Source: Streptococcus vestibularis ATCC 49124 | Lineage (GTDB): Bacteria > Bacillota > Bacilli > Lactobacillales > Streptococcaceae | Assembly (NCBI RefSeq): GCF_000188295.1 | Contig: NZ_GL831113.1 | Location: 83,876 to 101,619, forward strand | Direction: 5' to 3' | Length of the DNA: 17,744 bases | Shown here: piece after piece, positions 16,501 to 17,744 of the stretch | Numbering within the stretch: position 1 is the stretch's first letter | How the letters are laid out: each line of letters begins with the position of its first letter | Notes under the pieces: model-generated | What the model saw: only the letters and a program-made list of their open reading frames with translations | The model's database searches: none | What the model was told of the DNA's origin: nothing | Made by a program: the position numbers and the translations under genes

Positions 16501-17251
16501 ATTGATTTTAGCGATTTCAGGGAATGATATTTTTAGTGGTGGCGGGCTTCATGCGGATTTAGCGACCTTCACCACTAATAAACAGCATGGATTTTTGGCT
16601 CTTACCTGTCTAACGGCAATGACTGAGAATGGTTTTGAGGTCATTCCGGTTGATACTAATGTTTTTAAACAACAACTTGACTCACTAAAAGATGTCCCAT
16701 TTTCAGCAATTAAAATTGGTTTGTTGCCTAACGTTGAAATCGCAGAGTTAACGTTGGATTTTGTTAAAAACCATTCTGATATTCCAATTGTCTTGGATCC
16801 CGTTTTAGTATGTAAGGAGACTCATGACGTTGAAGTTTCTCAACTACGTGATGAATTGGTTAAATTTTTCCCTTATATCACGGTTATCACTCCGAACTTA
16901 CCTGAAGTCGAACTGCTAATAGATAGAAAGGTCAAGACTCTTGATGACATGAAGCATGCGGCTAGCTATCTCAATGAATTAGGTGCTAAGACTGTCGTTG
17001 TCAAAGGTGGAAACCGCTTGGATGGTAATAAAGCGATAGATGTTTTTTATGATGGAACAGACTACAAATTGTTTGAAGAAGCTGTGCTAGACAAAAACAA
17101 TACCGGTGCAGGATGTACATTTGCTTCAAGTATAGCTAGTGAATTAGTTAAAGGATGTTCAGAAACTGAAGCTGTGGCAAATGCTAAAGCCTTTGTTTAT
17201 GAATCAATTAAACAATCAAATGAATTTGGAGTAGTTCAATATGCAAAATAA
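16490..17251 (+). CDS. ThiD/PdxK-like (phosphomethyl)pyrimidine or pyridoxine kinase
   Basis: A 253-residue ribokinase-fold kinase. The N-terminal [19 protein letters not shown] corresponds to the substrate-binding G-x-D-x-x-G-G-A-G-I-x-A-D motif of ThiD, in altered form. [13 protein letters not shown] and [12 protein letters not shown] are typical, and NTGAGCTF (residues 204-211, Cys209) is the phosphate-binding loop. ThiD phosphorylates hydroxymethylpyrimidine in thiamine synthesis, but several Gram-positive ThiD relatives act on pyridoxal/pyridoxine (PdxK), and the two cannot be separated by eye. AAGGAG at 16477-16482 precedes the ATG inside truA. It overlaps the following ECF S-component gene by 11 bases, linking uptake with phosphorylation of the same vitamin precursor. 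No other thi or pdx gene is in the window. Confidence 0.85.
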   Translation: MRDELILAISGNDIFSGGGLHADLATFTTNKQHGFLALTCLTAMTENGFEVIPVDTNVFKQQLDSLKDVPFSAIKIGLLPNVEIAELTLDFVKNHSDIPIVLDPVLVCKETHDVEVSQLRDELVKFFPYITVITPNLPEVELLIDRKVKTLDDMKHAASYLNELGAKTVVVKGGNRLDGNKAIDVFYDGTDYKLFEEAVLDKNNTGAGCTFASSIASELVKGCSETEAVANAKAFVYESIKQSNEFGVVQYAK

Positions 17252-17711
17252 GAAAACAAAAGAGCTAACATTATTGGCTATCTTAACAGCTTTATCAGTG
17301 ACCTTTGGATTCGTAGCTAAAATTCCAACTCCGACAGGGCTCTTAACCTTGGTAGATGCGGGAATCTACTTCACAGCCTTCTATCTTGGGAAGAAAGAGG
17401 GGGCAATTGTGGGCGGGTTGTCTGCTTTTCTGATAGATCTGCTATCATCTGCTCCGCAATGGATGTTTATCAGTTTGTTAATCCATGGTGCACAAGGTTA
17501 TTTTGCTGGCTTTAAAGGGAACTATCGTATCCTAGGCCTTCTGATTGCAGCAGTTGTGATGGTGGGTGGCTATGCACTTGCTTCAGTATTTATGTATGGA
17601 ATAGGAGCTTCAATCGCAGAAGTAATTCCTAATTTCTGCCAGAATGCCCTTGGTGTAGTTGTTGGATGGGTATTGTATCAAGGATTCAAAAAAGTTCAAT
17701 CAAATAAATGA
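17241..17711 (+). CDS. ECF transporter substrate-binding (S) component
   Basis: A 156-residue integral membrane protein with about five or six hydrophobic segments. It matches the small S subunits of energy-coupling factor vitamin transporters: ELTLLAILTALSVTFGFV at the N-terminus (with the Ala-rich helix that contacts EcfT), LVDAGIYFTAFYLGKKEGAIVGG, and WMFISLLIHGAQGYFAGF. It works with a shared EcfA/EcfA'/EcfT module, not present here. The 11-base overlap with the ThiD/PdxK-like gene suggests the substrate is hydroxymethylpyrimidine or a B6 vitamer. GGAG at 17229-17232 is a fair ribosome site. The gene is complete; the window ends 33 bases later. Confidence 0.88.
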   Translation: MQNKKTKELTLLAILTALSVTFGFVAKIPTPTGLLTLVDAGIYFTAFYLGKKEGAIVGGLSAFLIDLLSSAPQWMFISLLIHGAQGYFAGFKGNYRILGLLIAAVVMVGGYALASVFMYGIGASIAEVIPNFCQNALGVVVGWVLYQGFKKVQSNK

Positions 17712-17744
17712 CAACAGATTTGCGATAACCCTCTTGACAGCTAT

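Noticed and set aside
17734..17739. TTGACA at the window end
   Set aside because: Could be the -35 box of the next gene, but no -10 is within the window, so it is not called as a promoter.

Overview
The window looks like a chromosomal segment of a low-GC streptococcus of the salivarius/thermophilus group. This is an inference from gene order (hrcA-grpE-dnaK-dnaJ-truA-thiD-like-ECF S component), AT-rich codon use, streptococcal-type proteins (UPF0237/UPF0210 pair, LdcB-type carboxypeptidase, class B sortase) and several decayed genes, a pattern typical of S. thermophilus. All intact genes lie on the + strand. No rRNA, tRNA, CRISPR array or intact insertion sequence was seen.

Positions 1-3260 are an accessory, decaying region. 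It holds the C-terminal remnant of an FtsX-type ABC permease, an intact small DUF898-like membrane protein, an intact DUF389 membrane protein, and the C-terminal remnant of a SUKH (SMI1/KNR4) protein. About 800 bp without an intact gene follows. In it I find a displaced 3' tail of rpsI (ribosomal protein S9) next to a broken, reverse-strand tyrosine integrase. Together these read as the scar of an integrative element that used the rpsI 3' end as its attachment site.

Positions 3227-6352 form a cell-surface region. A strong promoter drives a leader containing six perfect 10-bp tandem repeats, each carrying an AGGAG core. The gene behind it encodes a secreted alanine-rich protein that ends at LPNTA with no membrane anchor. 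A class B sortase and a CapA-family metallophosphatase-like membrane protein follow, each bounded by a terminator.

Positions 6353-8299 hold a compact cluster of DnaA boxes, including a 32-bp palindrome made of two opposed perfect boxes, then the conserved UPF0237 (ACT domain) and UPF0210 (DUF711) pair. Positions 8300-10477 are a tight operon: histidine phosphatase, L,D-/D,D-carboxypeptidase of the LdcB type, and a glucosaminidase. The last two are peptidoglycan hydrolases.

Positions 10504-15666 are the heat-shock chaperone locus. Two CIRCE operators flank the hrcA promoter, so HrcA represses its own operon with grpE and dnaK. A terminator and a structured leader of about 200 nt separate dnaK from dnaJ. 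The leader contains a possible small ORF. Positions 15736-17711 are a second tight operon: truA (apparently leaderless), a ThiD/PdxK-like kinase and an ECF transporter substrate-binding subunit, probably for uptake and phosphorylation of a vitamin precursor.
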